Assembly: GCA_002928965.1 (NCBI GenBank)
Contig: PERU01000011.1
Coordinates: 37,638 to 101,637 of the forward strand
Reading direction: 5' to 3'
Origin: Methylomonas sp.
GTDB lineage: Bacteria; Pseudomonadota; Gammaproteobacteria; Methylococcales; Methylomonadaceae
DNA length: 64,000 nt
Positions within the stretch are counted from its first letter, which is position 1; every line of letters starts with the position of its first letter. The notes beneath the pieces were generated by a model that did not search any database, was not told where the DNA came from, and saw only the letters and a list, made by a program, of their open reading frames with translations. Below, piece by piece: positions 18,144-27,400 of the stretch. The position numbers and the translations under genes are program-made.

Positions 18144-19145
18144 ATGAAACCACAATTATTAAAAGCCCTGACCTTCGGCCTGTTCCTGCTTGCCGCCAAC
18201 ACCAGTTCTGCCACCACCCTTAAAATTGCCACCTTATCGCCAGACGGCTCTTACTGGATGCAAAAAATGCGGGCGGGCGGCGATGAAATCGAAAAACAAA
18301 CCAGCGGCAGAGTTAGCCTGAAGTTTTACCCAGGCGGCGTCATGGGAGACGATGCCACCGTGCTGCGCAAGCTGCGCATGCATCAGTTACAGGGGGCAGC
18401 CGTTACCAGTGGCGCATTGAATGGCGTGTATCCCGATATTCAACTGTACAACCAAGTGTTGTTATTCAAAAACGAAACAGAAGTCGATTACGTTCGCCAG
18501 CAAATGGATGCCGAGCTGATGCAAGGCCTGGAACAAAACGGCTTGGTGGCGCTGGGATTTGCCGATGTCGGCTTTGCCTATTTGATGTCCATCACCCCCA
18601 TCCAAACATTGGCCGACATGCGCAGCCAAAAGGCTTGGGCACCGGAAGACAATAAAATTGCCAGCAGCGCTCTGCAGGCGTTTGATATTTCACCTATCCC
18701 GCTGCCCTTGCGCGACGTACTGATGGGCTTGCAAACCGGCATGATCAATGTAGTGGCCGGTTCACCGGTCGGCGCGTTGGCCTTGCAATGGCACAGCAAG
18801 ATCAAGTACATCACCGATCTACCCATGTTGTATCTGTTTGGGGTTCTGGCTATCGACAAGCCAGCCTTTGATGAAATCGCCGCTGCAGATCAACAAATCG
18901 TGCGTAACATTATGGCGGGTGTCATCAAGGAAATCGACCAACACAGCCGCCAGGATAATCAACAGGCCATTGCCGCACTCCAAAATCAGGGTATCCAACT
19001 GGTCAAACCGACCGAAAAAGATGTGCAGGAACTGAAACAAAAAATTACCGATGCCAGTGCCGAATTTGAAAAAGCCGCCAGTTTGAGCGCGGATAAAACC
19101 ACCAAGTTGCACAACTTGCTAAACGAACTCAGATCAAAGCCCTGA
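18144..19145 (+). CDS. dctP: TRAP transporter substrate-binding protein (DctP type)
   Basis: A 333-residue periplasmic binding protein with a signal peptide (cleavage after about residue 23, NTSSA/TT) and the DctP fold: LKIATLSPDGSYWMQKMRAGGDEIEKQTSGRVSLKFYPGG at the mature N-terminus, then LRKLRMHQLQGA and GFADVGFAYLMS. It captures a ligand for the DctQM permease. The TatT partner suggests a hydrophobic or unusual ligand rather than a C4-dicarboxylate. Its stop overlaps the dctQ start by one base. Confidence 0.9.
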   Translation: MKPQLLKALTFGLFLLAANTSSATTLKIATLSPDGSYWMQKMRAGGDEIEKQTSGRVSLKFYPGGVMGDDATVLRKLRMHQLQGAAVTSGALNGVYPDIQLYNQVLLFKNETEVDYVRQQMDAELMQGLEQNGLVALGFADVGFAYLMSITPIQTLADMRSQKAWAPEDNKIASSALQAFDISPIPLPLRDVLMGLQTGMINVVAGSPVGALALQWHSKIKYITDLPMLYLFGVLAIDKPAFDEIAAADQQIVRNIMAGVIKEIDQHSRQDNQQAIAALQNQGIQLVKPTEKDVQELKQKITDASAEFEKAASLSADKTTKLHNLLNELRSKP

Positions 19146-19624
19146 TGAGTGTTCTAGGCAAATTGCATGGACTTTTGCTGAAAACCGAAAGTCTGATTCT
19201 AGTGACCTTGCTGCTATCAATGATTCTGATTGCCGTGGTACAAATCCTGCTGCGGAATTTTTTCGGTGGCGGGCTGCTTTGGGCCGATGCCTATACGCGC
19301 ACCTGCGTACTCTGGGTAGCCTTGCTGGGTGCCATGATAGCCGGCCGTCAACAAGATCACATTGCCATTGAGGTGTTGTTGCAATATTTGCCCAGTCACA
19401 AGAAAGGCCTTGCCAAACGTATCAGTTATTTTTTGACCGGACTGGTTTGCTTTGCCGCTGCCTGGTTTAGCACTGGCTTTGTGCTGCAGGAATACCACTA
19501 TGGCGGCAAGGCGTTCGCCGAAATCCCTTCCTGGTGGTGCGAAGCCATCATTCCGTTTGCCTTTGCCGTGATTGCCTTACGCTACAGCATTGCCGCTTTC
19601 ATGCCCCACAAACACCCACTGTAA
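19145..19624 (+). CDS. dctQ: TRAP transporter small permease (DctQ type)
   Basis: A 159-residue inner-membrane protein with four predicted membrane segments (about residues 17-37, 48-68, 92-112 and 130-148) and the DctQ motif RNFFGGGLLWADAYTRTCVLWVALLGA. It is the small subunit of the sodium-driven TRAP permease. Coding overlaps by one base on each side with dctP and dctM, so the three subunits are translationally coupled. Confidence 0.9.
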   Translation: MSVLGKLHGLLLKTESLILVTLLLSMILIAVVQILLRNFFGGGLLWADAYTRTCVLWVALLGAMIAGRQQDHIAIEVLLQYLPSHKKGLAKRISYFLTGLVCFAAAWFSTGFVLQEYHYGGKAFAEIPSWWCEAIIPFAFAVIALRYSIAAFMPHKHPL

Positions 19625-20907
19625 TGATTATTGCTCTGATCGTTTTATTAATCGTGATGCTGTTGCTGGGTGCGCCGCTGTTTGCGGTGATCCTGGCGGC
19701 GACCATGCTGGGCTTTTATCAGGCTGAAGTCGACCTATCCGTCATCGCTACCGAAATCTATCGGATCGCCGATACACCATTGCTGGTTGCTTTGCCACTG
19801 TTTACTCTATCGGGCTATTTGTTGTCGGAAAGTCAGACCTCGCAACGCTTGTTGCGACTGACACGGGCTTGGTTCGGCTGGATGCCGTTTGGGCTGGCGA
19901 TTATTTCCTTGCTGACCTGCGCCATGTTCACGGCGTTTACTGGCGCATCAGGCGTGACTATCGTCGCATTGGGCGCGTTACTGTTACCCGTATTGATTCA
20001 GGAAGGTTACAACTCGAAATTTAGCCTGGGTTTAGTTACCACCACGGGCTGCCTGGGTTTGTTGCTGCCACCCTCTGTGCCACTGATTCTGTATGGCGTC
20101 ATCGTGCAGCAAATCAACCTTGGCGAAAAATTTACCTTACAGCAGTTGTTTTTGGCCGGCTTGCTACCCAGTCTATTGATGATTGCTTTACTGGCTGGCT
20201 GGGCGGTTTGGGCCAATCGCCGAGTTACGCTGGATAGAAGCGCCTTTAACTGGCCAGAAGGACTGGCGTCTTTAAAAGCCATAGCCTGGGAGCTGCCCTT
20301 GCCGCTATTCATCGCTGGCGGCCTGTTTGGCGGCTTCCTGGCCATATCGGAAGTTGCGGCGGTCACTGCACTGTATGTATTGATCATCGAGATATTTATT
20401 TACAAGGAAATTCGGTTCAACCAGCTAATGCATGTTATGACCGAAGCCATGAAAATGCTCGGCGGTATTTTGCTTATATTAGGCGTATCGATGGCCTTCA
20501 CCAATTATCTGATTGACGCCGAAGTGCCCACGCGCCTGTTCGACTGGATCAAAGCCCATATCGATAGCAAATTCAGCTTTTTACTACTGCTGAATCTGTT
20601 CTTACTGCTCCTGGGAGCCATTCTGGATATTTTCTCGGCACTGGTGATTATGGTGCCGTTGATTTTGCCGGTAGCGATCAGCTTTGGCATTCACCCGATT
20701 CACTTGGGCATTATATTCCTGGCCAACATGCAAATCGGCTATTTGACCCCGCCTGTAGGCATGGACTTGTTCATTGCCAGTTACCGCTTCAATAAATCCA
20801 TCACCGAGCTTTATCAAGCCACTCTGCCGTTCGTGCTGGTTTTGTTATTGGCAGTCGTCATCATTACCTATGTACCCTGGCTGAGCTTGTGGTTTCTGAA
20901 CCCTTGA
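19624..20907 (+). CDS. dctM: TRAP transporter large permease (DctM type)
   Basis: A 427-residue integral membrane transporter subunit with about a dozen hydrophobic segments. Typical DctM blocks are GAPLFAVILAATMLGF near the start, FTAFTGASGVTIVALGALLLPVL, TTGCLGLLLPPSVPLILYGV and QIGYLTPPVGMDLFIA near the end. ATG 19624 overlaps the dctQ stop (TAATG) and gives the usual N-terminus; the frame extends 30 codons upstream into dctQ without support. It works with dctQ to import the ligand delivered by DctP and TatT. Confidence 0.92.
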   Translation: MIIALIVLLIVMLLLGAPLFAVILAATMLGFYQAEVDLSVIATEIYRIADTPLLVALPLFTLSGYLLSESQTSQRLLRLTRAWFGWMPFGLAIISLLTCAMFTAFTGASGVTIVALGALLLPVLIQEGYNSKFSLGLVTTTGCLGLLLPPSVPLILYGVIVQQINLGEKFTLQQLFLAGLLPSLLMIALLAGWAVWANRRVTLDRSAFNWPEGLASLKAIAWELPLPLFIAGGLFGGFLAISEVAAVTALYVLIIEIFIYKEIRFNQLMHVMTEAMKMLGGILLILGVSMAFTNYLIDAEVPTRLFDWIKAHIDSKFSFLLLLNLFLLLLGAILDIFSALVIMVPLILPVAISFGIHPIHLGIIFLANMQIGYLTPPVGMDLFIASYRFNKSITELYQATLPFVLVLLLAVVIITYVPWLSLWFLNP

Positions 20908-20920
20908 TAATTGCAGCTTT

Positions 20921-21280
20921 GTGCTGAAATTTCTGCACCTGTTTTTGGTGGTTTTGGTATTTTTCAGCTTCATCAGTCGAGTCATTCTGGCAGAAACCAA
21001 TCCCGCCCGACTGCACACAAAATGGCTGAAAATTACCCCGCATGTCGTTGATACTTTGTTGTTATTGAGTGGCTTTGGCTTGGTATTACAAGGCCAATGG
21101 CTATCAGGCAATTACAATTGGCTAATCACTAAATTACTGATTTTACTTGCCTATATCACGTTCGGCATGATCGCCATGCGGATGCGAAAGTTTCGTTTTC
21201 TGACAACAGCCGCTGCAATAACCTGCCTGTTTTTGATCATTAACATCGCTTACAGCAAAAAAATATTCGTTTTTTTTTAA
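20921..21280 (+). CDS. SirB-family membrane protein
   Basis: A 119-residue membrane protein with four hydrophobic segments and the SirB-like pattern MLKFLHLFLVVLVFFSFISR, then LKITPHVVDTLLLLSGFGLV and a WLITKLLILLAYI segment. SirB2/YchQ proteins have no firm biochemical function. The GTG start lies 13 bases after dctM, so it is the last gene of the pap-tatT-dctPQM unit. A T-rich stretch after the stop may contribute to termination, though no clear stem is seen. Confidence 0.75.
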   Translation: MLKFLHLFLVVLVFFSFISRVILAETNPARLHTKWLKITPHVVDTLLLLSGFGLVLQGQWLSGNYNWLITKLLILLAYITFGMIAMRMRKFRFLTTAAAITCLFLIINIAYSKKIFVFF

Positions 21281-21344
21281 TTTTTTTCACCTTTCGCCAA
21301 TCCCCCGTGACTACTGGGATAGGCCGGTATTTCCATTCACATTT

Positions 21345-21420
21345 TGTGGCTAAAAGGCAACATTTTGCCTGCAAAAAGCCCGATAAAGGTTGCCAAAGCC
21401 TGCCTGCTGGGTTAACCTGA
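21345..21420 (+). promoter_or_regulatory. Structured 5' leader upstream of the RlpA-like gene
   Basis: The 177-base gap before the RlpA-like gene contains nested complementarity: GGCT...AGCC enclosing AGGCA...TGCCT, followed by AGGTT...AACCT. Strings such as AAGGCAAC, GCAAAAAGCC and GCTGGGTTAACC partly resemble the conserved core of the c-di-GMP-I (GEMM) riboswitch. The GAAA tetraloop hairpin and exact core spacing are absent, so this is only a candidate structured leader. Confidence 0.3.
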
Positions 21421-21444
21421 AAGTCCTTTTTCATTACTTAACCG

Positions 21445-21453
21445 TAAGGAGGT
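21445..21453 (+). promoter_or_regulatory. Perfect Shine-Dalgarno sequence
   Basis: TAAGGAGGT, complementary to the 16S rRNA 3' end along its whole length, lies four bases before ATG 21458. It fixes the start of the RlpA-like gene and implies strong translation. It is much stronger than the sites of neighbouring genes. Confidence 0.85.
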
Positions 21454-21457
21454 AAGG

Positions 21458-21862
21458 ATGCGAAAGAGAAACAGGTGGCTTGTAAAAGCCATACTTTCCG
21501 CTTCGTTGATGTCCTTTTTTTCAATAAGTCTTGCCAAAGTTGATCATAAGCAAGCACACGTGCAAAGCCTGAAAGCCGGCATTGCTTCTTTTTATAACGA
21601 CAAGTATCACGGTCGAGCCACTACCAGCGGCGAAACCTACGATAAAAATGCTCTAACCGCCGCTCATAACAAACTCCCCATGGGGACTAGGTTACGAGTG
21701 ACCAACCTCAAAAACAACCGTAGCGTGGTTGTGAGAGTGAACGATCGATTACATGCACCGAACAAACGTTTGATTGATGTATCGAAAAAAGCCGCTAAAG
21801 AGCTCGGATTTTTAACAGCCGGACTCACTAAAGTAAAAATTGAAATTTTAAGCATTGGTTAA
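21458..21862 (+). CDS. RlpA-like septal ring/cell-wall protein
   Basis: A 134-residue exported protein with a basic signal peptide (MRKRNRWLVKAILSASLMSF, cleavage near residue 26) and one double-psi beta-barrel domain: GIASFYNDKYHGRATTSGE, AHNKLPMGTRLRVTNLKN and RVNDRLHAPNKRLIDVSKKAA. The catalytic-type residues of RlpA lytic transglycosylases (Asp in VNDR and the N-terminal GE...D region) are present. It lacks the C-terminal SPOR domain of full RlpA and the lipobox, so it should be soluble in the periplasm or secreted. A perfect ribosome site and a structured leader precede it, and a strong terminator follows. Confidence 0.82.
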   Translation: MRKRNRWLVKAILSASLMSFFSISLAKVDHKQAHVQSLKAGIASFYNDKYHGRATTSGETYDKNALTAAHNKLPMGTRLRVTNLKNNRSVVVRVNDRLHAPNKRLIDVSKKAAKELGFLTAGLTKVKIEILSIG

Positions 21863-21884
21863 AGTTTGACTTTTTACCTCACAC

Positions 21885-21912
21885 AAAAAAGCCCGGCATT
21901 GCCGGGCTTTTT
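21885..21912. terminator. Bidirectional intrinsic terminator
   Basis: GCCCGGC (21891-21897) and GCCGGGC (21901-21907) form a seven-base-pair GC-rich stem with a three-base loop. It is flanked by six A on the left and five T on the right. It serves both the RlpA-like gene and the convergent Bax-inhibitor-like gene. Confidence 0.9.
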
Positions 21913-21933
21913 AATTTCAGCGGTTAGTTATTT

Positions 21934-22599
21934 TTAATCGTCGCCGCCAAACACACCCAATAACTGTAACAAACTGGTAAACAGGTTATACAGCGACACG
22001 TACAACGATACGGTTGCCATAATATAATTGGTCTCGCCGCCGTGAATGATCTCGCTGGTTTGATACAAAATCATGCCAGACATCAGCAAAATAAACATTG
22101 CAGAAACCGCAAGTGACAAAGCAGGTATTGAAAACAACAAAGCACCCAAGCCCGCCAAAAAGGCCACCAGCACGCCCACCATCAAAAAACCGGCCATAAA
22201 GCTAAAGTCTTTACGGGTGGTCAAAGCATAAGCAGACAAGCCTAAAAAGATGACCCCGGTGCCGCCGAGCGCAGTCAAAATCAATTCATGGCCATTGCTG
22301 AACGCTTTGACATACATGTTCAAAACCGGTCCCAGCGTCAACCCCATGAAACCGGTCAACGCAAACACAAACACAATACCCAAGGCACTGTTACTGAATT
22401 TGCCGGTTAAAAACAGCAAGCCAAAATAGCCGACCAATGTAATAATCAAGCCCGGATGAGGCAGATCCAGAGCCATTGCCACAGCCGCCATGCCGGCGCT
22501 GAACAACAAAGTCATGGATAACAACAAATAAGTATTTCTGAGAACTTTGTTAGTTTCCAGTATGCCCGCTTCCGAGCGAACAGCAGTATTAAAACGCAT
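21934..22599 (-). CDS. Bax inhibitor-1/YccA-family membrane protein
   Basis: A 221-residue inner-membrane protein with seven predicted hydrophobic segments, of the BI-1 family (YccA/YbhL in E. coli). These proteins modulate FtsH or act as pH-sensitive leak channels. Family features include NKVLRNTYLLLSMTLLFSAGMAA and the C-terminal ILYQTSEIIHGGETNYIMATVSLYVSLYNLFTSLL block with its conserved acidic residues. ATG 22599 is chosen because GGAGG lies six bases upstream; the 16-codon extension lacks a ribosome site and is atypical. The terminator at 21885-21912 follows. Confidence 0.9.
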   Translation of the reverse strand: MRFNTAVRSEAGILETNKVLRNTYLLLSMTLLFSAGMAAVAMALDLPHPGLIITLVGYFGLLFLTGKFSNSALGIVFVFALTGFMGLTLGPVLNMYVKAFSNGHELILTALGGTGVIFLGLSAYALTTRKDFSFMAGFLMVGVLVAFLAGLGALLFSIPALSLAVSAMFILLMSGMILYQTSEIIHGGETNYIMATVSLYVSLYNLFTSLLQLLGVFGGDD

Positions 22600-22723
22600 G
22601 ATAATGTCCTCCAAATATAATAATAAGCAAACCGTAGGACCTTGCAATTCGAATAGAGTTTCCGAAAATTGCTGTCCATAACATTAGTATAAACAACAAA
22701 CAGTCTTGAGAGCGTAATTACCT

Positions 22724-23131
22724 ATGTCCACAGCAAAGCCCTATGACTTTATAGGCGGAGAGTCAGCCATCCTGAGTCTGGTAGATCGATTTTATTTTTA
22801 TATGGATATTCTGCCGGAAGCGCAAGGCATACGCGCGATGCATCAACCCGATCTATCCACAGCCAAAGACAAGCTGTTCAAATTTTTATCCGGCTGGCTG
22901 GGTGGTCCCAATTTGTATATTGAAGAATACGGTCATCCGATGCTGCGCATGCGGCACTTTCCTTTCAAAATTGGCGAATCTGAACGGGACCAGTGGATGC
23001 TCTGCATGAACAAAGCGCTGGCTGAAATCCCCATGGACCCGCGTTTGCACACCAATATCCAAACGGCCTTGCAGCAGCTGGCAACGCATATGATCAATCA
23101 GGAACCGCCCGAATTATCGGAACAGCAATGA
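22724..23131 (+). CDS. Group II truncated hemoglobin
   Basis: A 135-residue two-over-two globin. YDFIGGESAILSLVDRFYFYMD matches the start of group II truncated hemoglobins, followed by KLFKFLSGWLGGPNLYIEEYGHPMLRMRHFPFKI, which holds the proximal heme histidine (in MRHFPF) and the conserved Trp/Tyr region. Such globins bind oxygen or NO and may act in NO detoxification or redox signalling. The stop overlaps the start of the following metallopeptidase-like gene by four bases, and a thioredoxin-like gene follows that. Co-regulation is likely, with direct interaction unproven. Confidence 0.9.
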   Translation: MSTAKPYDFIGGESAILSLVDRFYFYMDILPEAQGIRAMHQPDLSTAKDKLFKFLSGWLGGPNLYIEEYGHPMLRMRHFPFKIGESERDQWMLCMNKALAEIPMDPRLHTNIQTALQQLATHMINQEPPELSEQQ

Positions 23132-23874
23132 CACAGAACCTTTTGAGTCGAGACAATCTGCCCGGTTTGCATTACCAATTACGCCGCAGTGAGCGGGCCA
23201 AGAAAACCCGCATTGTAGTCAGTGACGGTAAAATTGAAGTCGTCGCACCACCAAAGGTATCGGAACAGCGTATCAAAGCCTTTGTGCATGCGCAGCGAGA
23301 CTGGATTGAAACGGCTTTAAAACGGCTTAAACAGCGCGCCCAGACCCTACAGCCACTGGCACCTGCGCATTATGCCGAAGGGGTGACAGTGCCGTATCAC
23401 GGCCTACAAATACCGCTAACACTCAAAACCACGTCGGCACGCTACCCCAAAGTCCAGTTACTCCCGGAACATCAATTTCTGGTTTATTTACCGCAGCACG
23501 CCACCGAAAACCAATCCGGGCTGATCAAGCTGGCCTTGGAAAACTGGATGAAACAGCAAACCCGACGGCAGGCACAAGACTACATCGAACTTCACAGCCA
23601 GCGCCACCAACTGCAGCCACGCAGCCTCAGAATCAAAACCCAAAAAAGCCGCTGGGGCAGTTGCGGACCCTACAATGACATCAACCTCAACTGGCTGCTG
23701 ATACTGGCTCCGCCCATCATTATGGAATATGTGATCATCCATGAGCTGTGCCATGTCCGACACAAAAATCACTCGCAGGCTTTTTGGCAACTGGTCGCGG
23801 ACCACATGCCGGATTATCTACAACATCGCCAGTGGCTGAAACAGCACGGTGCCAGTTTGATGCACGGTTTGTAA
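23128..23874 (+). CDS. YgjP-like M48-type metal-dependent hydrolase
   Basis: A 248-residue protein of the YgjP/DUF45 family of zinc metallopeptidase-like enzymes. The zinc site is HELCHVRHKNHS (His205, Glu206, His209), preceded by KSRWGSCGPYNDINLNWLLI, the other family signature. No signal peptide is visible, so it is cytoplasmic. Substrates of this family are poorly known. It overlaps the globin gene by four bases and the thioredoxin-like gene by one, forming a compact three-gene unit. Confidence 0.88.
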   Translation: MTQNLLSRDNLPGLHYQLRRSERAKKTRIVVSDGKIEVVAPPKVSEQRIKAFVHAQRDWIETALKRLKQRAQTLQPLAPAHYAEGVTVPYHGLQIPLTLKTTSARYPKVQLLPEHQFLVYLPQHATENQSGLIKLALENWMKQQTRRQAQDYIELHSQRHQLQPRSLRIKTQKSRWGSCGPYNDINLNWLLILAPPIIMEYVIIHELCHVRHKNHSQAFWQLVADHMPDYLQHRQWLKQHGASLMHGL

Positions 23875-24353
23875 TGCTTAAAAAATCCGGGTTTTATATC
23901 TTTGCGGTGTTATTCGTGTTTGGCGGACAGTTTTTGATGACCAGCGGCTTGATGACCGGCCAACCACCCCCCATCAATCAAACCACGCTCAGCGGCCAAA
24001 ACCCAATGCCACTGATAGGCAAGGGCCCTGCTCTGCTGTATTTTTGGGCGGAATGGTGCGGCGTCTGTCGCGGCATGCAAAGCAACGTCGATGCCGTGTC
24101 ACGAGACAGCCAGGTGATGACGGTAGCGGAACGCTCAGGCAGCGGACAAAACGTGTCAGAGTATTTATTTAAAAACCAGCTGAATTGGTCAGTCGTCAAC
24201 GACCCGGATGGCTCAATTGGTCAAGCGTATGGCGTACAGGCAGTACCGGCCATGTTCTTCATCAACAGCACAGGCAAAATTGTATTTACCAGTGTCGGCT
24301 ATACCAGCGAATGGGGCTTGCGGTTCAGATTATGGCTGGCAGGCTTGCTTTGA
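23874..24353 (+). CDS. Membrane-anchored thioredoxin-like oxidoreductase
   Basis: A 159-residue protein with an N-terminal signal anchor (about residues 6-26) and a thioredoxin fold facing the periplasm. The active site is WCGVC (Cys62 and Cys65) in YFWAEWCGVCRGM, with the cis-proline in AVPAMFFI. The frame extends upstream inside the previous gene, but ATG 23874 overlapping its stop (TAATG) gives the proper anchor. It resembles protein-disulfide oxidoreductases used in cytochrome maturation or periplasmic redox balance. The third position in the globin operon is unusual. Confidence 0.85.
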   Translation: MLKKSGFYIFAVLFVFGGQFLMTSGLMTGQPPPINQTTLSGQNPMPLIGKGPALLYFWAEWCGVCRGMQSNVDAVSRDSQVMTVAERSGSGQNVSEYLFKNQLNWSVVNDPDGSIGQAYGVQAVPAMFFINSTGKIVFTSVGYTSEWGLRFRLWLAGLL

Positions 24354-24441
24354 GTGTTAATTAGGTGTATTAAATTCCCATGGTCAATAGACGATATTTT
24401 AAGACACTCCCAATTCAAACTTAAACCCAAATCAATTTATC

Positions 24442-27400
24442 GTGTCTTCCCGGACAAATGCCACTACTATCCGCCTTGGTTTGATGCCGCCTGTCACCGG
24501 ACTGGTCAGCATGTATGGGTCGGAAATTATCCGGGCGGCACAAATTGCCTGCCACGAAATCAATCAACGCGGTGGTTTACTGGGTAAAAAACTGGAGCTG
24601 ATCATTGAGGATGACGGCAGCCTGCCAGGGACTGCCGTACCTGCTGCGTTGAGGTTGGTAAAAAACCATCATTGCGTCGCGCTGATCGGCAATTTACTCT
24701 CCAACTCGCGTATTGCTGTTGCAAATCAGGTTGCTGAACCGTTACACATTCCCTATCTGAACTTCTCCTTCTATGAAGGCAGCATCCAAGGTCGTTATTT
24801 TTTTCACTTTGCGGCTCTGCCCAATCAACAAATCGAGAAAATGATACCGGCCATGGCGCATCGCTATGGTTTGAAAATGTACTTTGCCGGCAGCAATTAT
24901 GAGTGGCCACGCGGTTCTATCGACGCTGCCAAACAGGCACTCAGCCGCCTGGATGGCGATGTAGTAGGCGAAGACTATCTGCCTTTAAATGCCGATGCGG
25001 CTGAAATTGATCAGCTGCTGGAACAAGTGGCACGTTCCGGAGCCGACGTTTTCGTACCCTATTTTGCGGGTATCGATCAAATCACCCTGCTGAACCGTTT
25101 CAGTGAAATGGGCTTGAAACATCGAATAGCCGTGGTGATGGGCCATTATGATGAAACATTGGCGCAACAACTTTTACCGGAAGTGCGGGAAGGCTTTTAT
25201 TCCAGCAACACGTATTTCATGTCGCTGGACACCCCGCAAAACGACGATTGTTTAAGCCAATTGGCTACCCTGCCCGGTGTCAACGGCATTTGGCCCAAAG
25301 GTACTGGCGTCATGACCAGCTTCAGCGAGGCGACTTACATCTGCGTATTGGCCTTCGCCGAAGCAGTGGCACGCGCCGGCAGCACCGACCCGGACGCGTT
25401 GGCTGAGGCACTGGAACACACCAGCATTTTGGCCCCGCAAGGCTGGGTACAAATGGATAGCAAAACCCATCACGCCTGCGTCAACAGCTATCTCGCCAGA
25501 AGCAATAAAGACGGCACTTTCAAAATTATTGAGCGTTTCGGCAACATCCCGCCGGAAATTCCCAATCGTTACCAGAATTCAAAGCCCAGAATCAAAGCAG
25601 CCTCAACGCCCACCTCCCTACAAGATCGCGTCAACGCCGAAGCCGAAGCCAGTTTGCGGCAATTAAATAATGCCCACCAGATCCTTTCCATCGCCGATAT
25701 GGCGGTTTTGGCTACGGATGAAAACGGCATCATCCTTGAAGCCAACCCCAACGCCTGCAATCTGTTTGGTTATAACCCGGATGAAATGCACGGGTTGTCT
25801 ATTCATCTGCTGCTACCCCCGCATTTGCGTCAACGGCATGTAGAAATGGTGCAAGGTTTTGTACAAGCACATGAAACCGAACGCCCCATGTCGCGCCGTG
25901 GCGAAATTACCGGCTATCGTAAGGATGGCTCGTTTTTTCCTCTGGAAGCCTCTATCGGTAAATTTCATAATGGCGAACAGTGGATGCTAGTCGTTACCAT
26001 GCGCGATATTTCAGATATCAAACGCAAGCAAACAGATTTTTTATGGCAAGCCACCCACGACAAACTGACCGGCTTGCCCAATCGCAATCTGATGCAAGAC
26101 CGACTGGAACATGCCTTGCAACGTAGCCGCCGACAAGGCCTAAGTCTGGCCTTGCTGTTTGTCGATCTGGATAGTTTCAAGCTGGTTAACGATACCTATG
26201 GCCATGACACCGGCGATAAGTTGCTCAAAACCATCGCCAACCATTTGATCGAAATGGTACGTCCTGGCGATACTGTTGCCCACTTGTCCAGCGATGAATT
26301 TGTGATTTTATGCGAACAGCTTGAACAACCGACTTCGATTTCCGCATTGGCTGAACGCATTAATCTTCATCTGCGCCAACCGATACAGATTAACGATAAT
26401 CCGTTATTCATTAGCGCCAGCATCGGTATCGCTATTGGGCATGGATCGACTCACTCGGCTGATGATCTGTTACGAGCCGCTGATACCGCCATGCATGAAG
26501 TCAAACAACTTGGCCGCGATGGCTGGCATTTTTTCAGCAGCAGCCTGGAAGAGAAAGTCCGCACAAAATTAGCAATTTCCAATGGTTTGCGTCTGGCCAT
26601 TGAACGGGAAGAACTGTCGGTTTGCGTACAACCCATCGTAGACAGCCAGTCCAGCCGTATCCTCGGTGCAGAGATATTGTTACGCTGGCATACGGCAGAC
26701 GGTCCCATTTCTCCCGCAGTATTTATCCCGATTGCGGAGATGACCGGCAGTATCATCCCCATTGGCATCTGGGTTTTCGCCCAGGCCTGCCGATTGGAAG
26801 CCGATTGGCGGCACCGCTGGGGCGACGCAGGGCCGGCCTATGTTTCCGTGAATATTTCAGCTCGACAACTGAACGAAATAAATCTGCTGCAAGAAGTTCA
26901 ACAACTCGTCAAAACCTTCGCCAGCGATCCGGGTCGCATCCTGCTGGAAATCACCGAAACTGCCTTGATGGCGGATATTGACACCAATGTCCGGGTATTG
27001 CGCAGCCTCGCGGATCTCGGCTTTCGGGTAGCAATCGATGATTTTGGCACCGGTTATTCCTCACTGTCACAATTGACCAAATTACCCGTCAATGTATTAA
27101 AAATTGATCGGGCGTTTATTGATGGTCTGGAGAAGCAACCGGAAAGCCGGGCGGTGGTGAAAGCGGTAATCGGCCTGGGTCGCGCACTGGGTTTAAAAAT
27201 GGTGGCAGAAGGCGTGGAAAATTCGGCGCAATTACTGGAGTTGCGTAATTTCGGTTGCGACTACATTCAAGGCTACCATTTCCATCGCCCTCTAAAGGAA
27301 AAGCAGTTTATTCAAGCTGTTGATGACGACTTAAAAACCAATCCACACCAGAGTAATAGCCCACCGATTTTTTTCCTCATTTACAGCAGTCTGGCAACCT

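Noticed and set aside
24354..24587. A 77-codon frame upstream of and overlapping the BLUF protein gene
   Set aside because: It overlaps the start of a clearly conserved domain in another frame and has no recognisable features.
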